NCBI GenBank assembly: GCA_002350765.1
Contig: DEFK01000006.1
Span: 28,510-43,643 of the forward strand
Source: Ruminococcaceae bacterium UBA2854
GTDB taxonomy: Bacteria; Bacillota; Clostridia; Oscillospirales; Acutalibacteraceae
Direction of reading: 5' to 3'
DNA: 15,134 nt
Part shown: positions 13,547-15,134 of the stretch, piece after piece
Layout: each line of letters starts with the position of its first letter
Position numbering within the stretch: position 1 is the stretch's first letter
Translations under genes and position numbers: made by a program
Notes under the pieces: generated by a model
Databases searched by the model: none
What the model was told of the DNA's origin: nothing
What the model saw: the letters and a program-made list of their open reading frames with translations, nothing else

Positions 13547-13695
13547 ATGGAACAATATAAAATAATATTAGATGAGCTGAAGTAATCAGTATACTATGTG
13601 TTTTGGTTCCGATTCTGGACGCTTGCTTTATTCTTGTCTACTTCGTATGTCCGCGTAAAAATCGAAAGACAGAATTAAGAAAACAACAGAATTAA
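13547..13695 (+). pseudogene. Frameshifted small membrane protein gene
   Basis: An ATG with AGGAG nine bases upstream opens a frame reading MEQYKIILDELK, then TAA at 13583-13585. One base back, the frame from 13582 continues VISILCVLVPILDACFILV, then YFVCPRKNRKTELRKQQN and TAA at 13693-13695. Restoring one A in the codon after Leu11 would give a protein of about 49 aa with one transmembrane helix and a basic C-terminal tail. The good ribosome site and the coherent hydrophobic segment argue that this was a real gene. The family is not recognised. A further stretch in the same frame after the TAA (WIPFDGIWKKYIF) may be a continuation or chance. Confidence 0.6.
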
Positions 13696-13749
13696 TATAT
13701 ATGGATTCCGTTTGACGGCATCTGGAAAAAGTATATTTTTAAAAATCAA

Positions 13750-13804
13750 AAGACCATCTTTAACGCGGTTTACCTTAAAAGGCTGCGTAAAGATGGTCTT
13801 AATT
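13750..13804 (+). terminator. Strong terminator after the small membrane gene
   Basis: A 16-bp stem (AAGACCATCTTTAACGC / GCGTAAAGATGGTCTT, with one bulged A) has an 18-nt loop and is followed by AATTTT. It marks the end of the transcription unit that held the small membrane protein. Confidence 0.8.
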
Positions 13805-13806
13805 TT

Positions 13807-13996
13807 GGTCGAGGTGACATAAACATCTATAGAGAACTTTCTCCTCGCCTGTGGGGTTCACGTAAATGGGAAAAGTTTCATCTGCGCTCCTCGCTAAAAT
13901 TGACCCACTGGGTCAATTTTTAAACGCTCGGCTTCAAGTTTCTACCCCCTGATAGGGGGATTGAGGGGGTTTGGGCGAACGCCGTACCCTGTCACC
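13807..13996. repeat. Structured repeat element, copy 1 (MITE-like or RNA element)
   Basis: The element begins GGTCGAGGTGACA (13807-13819) and ends TGTCACC (13990-13996). Positions 13857-13938 match copy 2 (14065-14146) with one difference over 82 bp. It contains a near-perfect palindrome, AAAATTGACCCA / TGGGTCAATTTT around one C (13896-13920). Copy 1 has an additional insert (13939-13988) with its own hairpin (CCCCCT-GATA-GGGGG type). No open frame of credible length is present. Confidence 0.75.
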
Positions 13997-14012
13997 TTGT
14001 ATTTGCTGATTT

Positions 14013-14166
14013 GGTCGAGGTGACATAGGTTCATCTTCAGAAAACTTCCTCCTCGCCTATTGTGTTCACGTAAATGGGAGAAGTTTCATCTGCGCTCCTC
14101 GCTAAAATTGACCCACTGGGTCAATTTTTAAACGCTCGGCTTCAAGGCCTGTCACCTTTTTCGACC
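14013..14166. repeat. Structured repeat element, copy 2, with terminal inverted repeats
   Basis: The left end GGTCGA-GGTGACA (14013-14025) is inverted at the right end as TGTCACC-TTTT-TCGACC (14150-14166), giving 13 paired bases with a 4-nt interruption. The inner 82 bp repeats copy 1, including the TTGACCCACTGGGTCAA palindrome (14104-14128). Terminal inverted repeats around a short non-coding core are typical of miniature transposons. A folded RNA would produce the same pattern. Confidence 0.75.
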
Positions 14167-14201
14167 AACAAAAAAAGCCCCAATGGGGCTATTTTTGTTG
14201 G
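14165..14201. terminator. Strong bidirectional terminator at the border of the mobile operon
   Basis: AGCCCC-AAT-GGGGCT is flanked by an A run on the left and a T run on the right, and by CCAAC / GTTGG arms outside. It would stop transcripts from either side and insulates the operon beginning at 14329. A second inverted pair, GTGCGAG (14201-14207) and CTCGCAC (14266-14272), frames the following 72 bp. Confidence 0.85.
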
Positions 14202-14274
14202 TGCGAGTGTTCATAACGGACTTATGAAAAATTCAGGTTTTATCGGCAGTCACACACATTTCTCGCTCGCACAT

Positions 14275-14303
14275 TTGTGATTTATTCAATTTCTCTGTAC
14301 AAT
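14275..14303 (+). promoter_or_regulatory. Sigma-A promoter of the mobile-element operon
   Basis: TTGTGA (14275-14280), a 17-bp spacer and TACAAT (14298-14303). The start site would be near 14310, followed directly by the GGAGG of the first gene. Confidence 0.7.
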
Positions 14304-14328
14304 AATAGTGTAATCGGAGGAATTACAA

Positions 14329-14637
14329 ATGAAAAACTTTATCAAGGAATTATACTACGGCAACATTGATCCGCAGGCACGAGGTTTCAAGAATGGCAGT
14401 TATTTGAAAAAACAGATTACCATTCTTTCGGAAAGCGAAGCTATGTTAACTGACAAACTGACAGGTGATGAAAAGAAAGCATTTCTTTCATTCGTCAACA
14501 CTTCTAATAGTATTTTAGCTCCGTCGGAACTTGATAGCTTCATTGTTGGTTTTAGATTAGGCGCAAGGCTTATCCTTGATACCTTTCTGAACAATGAAAC
14601 GCCGTATGAAGATTTCCTAAAGGAGGATAGTGAATGA
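14329..14637 (+). CDS. DUF6809-like small protein of mobile elements
   Basis: A 102-aa acidic, helical protein with GGAGG eight bases before its ATG. It opens MKNFIKELYYGNIDPQARGF, followed by KKQITILSESEAMLTDKLTG, F-x-x-F, then LDSFIVGFRLGARLILDTF and an acidic tail. This pattern, with ELYYGN-I-x-P near the start and F-x-x-G-F-x-L-G-x-x-[LM] near the end, matches a family of uncharacterised proteins (DUF6809) frequent in Firmicute integrative elements. No motif for catalysis or DNA binding is evident. Its stop codon overlaps the next start as ATGA, so the genes are translationally coupled. Confidence 0.8.
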   Translation: MKNFIKELYYGNIDPQARGFKNGSYLKKQITILSESEAMLTDKLTGDEKKAFLSFVNTSNSILAPSELDSFIVGFRLGARLILDTFLNNETPYEDFLKEDSE

Positions 14638-14813
14638 GAAATCCGAAGTATCACCTGTATCTAACGCCCGATGAACGGCGCACGATTATTAACAGCTTGA
14701 TTGATTTGAGAAATGCACTCATTTCTCAGGGCAGGTACACTGATATCATTGACGAGCTGTTAATCAAGCTCACGAAAGCCAAAACCAAGAGAATTAAGGT
14801 TAAGGAGGTATAA
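14634..14813 (+). CDS. Small 59-aa protein of mobile elements, function unknown
   Basis: The reading frame begins in the ATGA overlap at 14634-14637 and gives MRNPKYHLYLTPDERRTIIN, followed by SLIDLRNALISQGRYTDIID and ELLIKLTKAKTKR, a basic and probably all-helical protein. AAGGAGGATAG upstream serves as ribosome site. The opening (K-Y-x-L-x-L-T-x-x-E) and the R-Y-T-D-x-[IV]-D-E-[VL] core recur, as I recall, in small genes of Firmicute conjugative elements, next to TnpV-type genes. The operon position supports it being real. Its function is unknown; the charge pattern would permit nucleic-acid binding. Confidence 0.72.
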   Translation: MRNPKYHLYLTPDERRTIINSLIDLRNALISQGRYTDIIDELLIKLTKAKTKRIKVKEV

Positions 14814-14816
14814 GTT

Positions 14817-15128
14817 ATGGCTACAAAGATTACATACACACAGCAGGGAGATTACTTGCTACCCGATTTGAAAATGCCCGAACAGCCAAAGGTTGAAATC
14901 GGTATTTGGGGCAAGCGACATTTGAGATACCTCAAAAATCACCATCCGATTATTTACACTAATCTTCTAACAAGCTGTAAGCTCACCACCTACCTCGCCG
15001 ACATTGATAAGCAGGCAGAAGATATGTTCTTTCGGTTAGTTAATCAACTTGCAAAGCAAGAAGGTGTCAACGAACAACTCAAAGCAGATAATCAAATGCT
15101 GTGGGTAAGAAAAATGAGTGTGACGTGA
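14817..15128 (+). CDS. tnpV: TnpV-like transposon-encoded protein
   Basis: A 103-aa protein with an ideal ribosome site (AAGGAGG, eight bases before the ATG) starts three bases after the preceding stop. ITYTQQGDYLLPDLKMPE, then IGIWGKRHLRYLKNHHPIIY, TYLADIDKQAEDMF, and EGVNEQLKADNQMLWVRKM are the hallmarks of the TnpV family. These are accessory proteins of Firmicute transposons with no established biochemical role. The protein ends shortly after W-V-x-K-M. In relatives I recall 10-20 more residues (including an A-x-E-I-V helix), so this copy may be slightly truncated. The window ends six bases later, so the rest of the element is not visible. Confidence 0.85.
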   Translation: MATKITYTQQGDYLLPDLKMPEQPKVEIGIWGKRHLRYLKNHHPIIYTNLLTSCKLTTYLADIDKQAEDMFFRLVNQLAKQEGVNEQLKADNQMLWVRKMSVT

Positions 15129-15134
15129 AAGTCG

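Noticed and set aside
13696..13860. Continuation of the small membrane protein (WIPFDGIWKKYIF...)
   Set aside because: It lies after an in-frame TAA and runs into the terminator hairpin at 13750; it may be chance, so it was not annotated.
14074..14280. 68-aa open frame across repeat copy 2 and the terminator
   Set aside because: It runs through a palindrome, a terminator hairpin and inverted repeats and resembles no protein; it is a chance frame.

Overview
The window looks like a chromosomal segment of a gut Firmicute from the Ruminococcaceae/Oscillospiraceae, plausibly close to [Eubacterium] siraeum or Ruminococcus. The reasons are the low-to-moderate GC content, strong GGAGG ribosome sites, Lys-rich secreted proteins with bacterial Ig-like (Big_2) domains and T/E/P-rich linkers, and several secreted serpins. 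Secreted serpins are rare in bacteria, but siropins that inhibit neutrophil proteases are known from E. siraeum. This placement is inferred from gene content; no search was possible.

Layout. Positions 1-385 are non-coding and repeat-rich: a hairpin, two inverted clusters of a 7-bp repeat, a 21/22-bp tandem repeat and an AT-rich tract. A leftward gene of unknown function (386-1219) diverges from a rightward phage-type lysis cassette (1380-2855): small protein, holin, and CHAP-SH3 endolysin whose only sensible start is the non-canonical codon ATC. From 8591 down to 2967 a leftward operon encodes three secreted serpins. Each has a signal peptide, a basic Ig-like module, in two cases a long linker, and a serpin domain. 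The middle serpin is broken by one in-frame TAA. Upstream on the same strand lie a secreted Ig-like/glycerophosphodiester phosphodiesterase (GDPD) protein with a -1 frameshift at an A-run, then a two-gene operon for a LicC-like nucleotidyltransferase and a LicA-like choline kinase, behind a good promoter at 11605-11633. A small conserved protein (11675-11926) follows a decayed winged-helix gene (11960-12236).

Rightward from about 12360 are the tail of an HD-GYP gene (12434-12556), a lipoprotein of the SanA/YdcF (DUF218) family with its own terminator, and a frameshifted small membrane protein. Next come two copies of a structured 150-190 bp element with terminal inverted repeats (13807-14166) and a strong terminator. 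The window ends in a mobile-element operon: a DUF6809-like protein, a 59-aa protein and a TnpV-like protein.

How the genes may work together. The leftward block 2967-11532 encodes envelope and secreted functions: protease inhibitors, a phosphodiesterase that could release choline or glycerol head groups, and choline activation to CDP-choline. Together they suggest a cell-surface or host-interaction locus, bordered by phage-derived and mobile DNA. At least five genes carry a lesion (lost ATG, nonsense codon or frameshift). The region is therefore either decaying or carries sequencing errors, and both explanations are kept open below.
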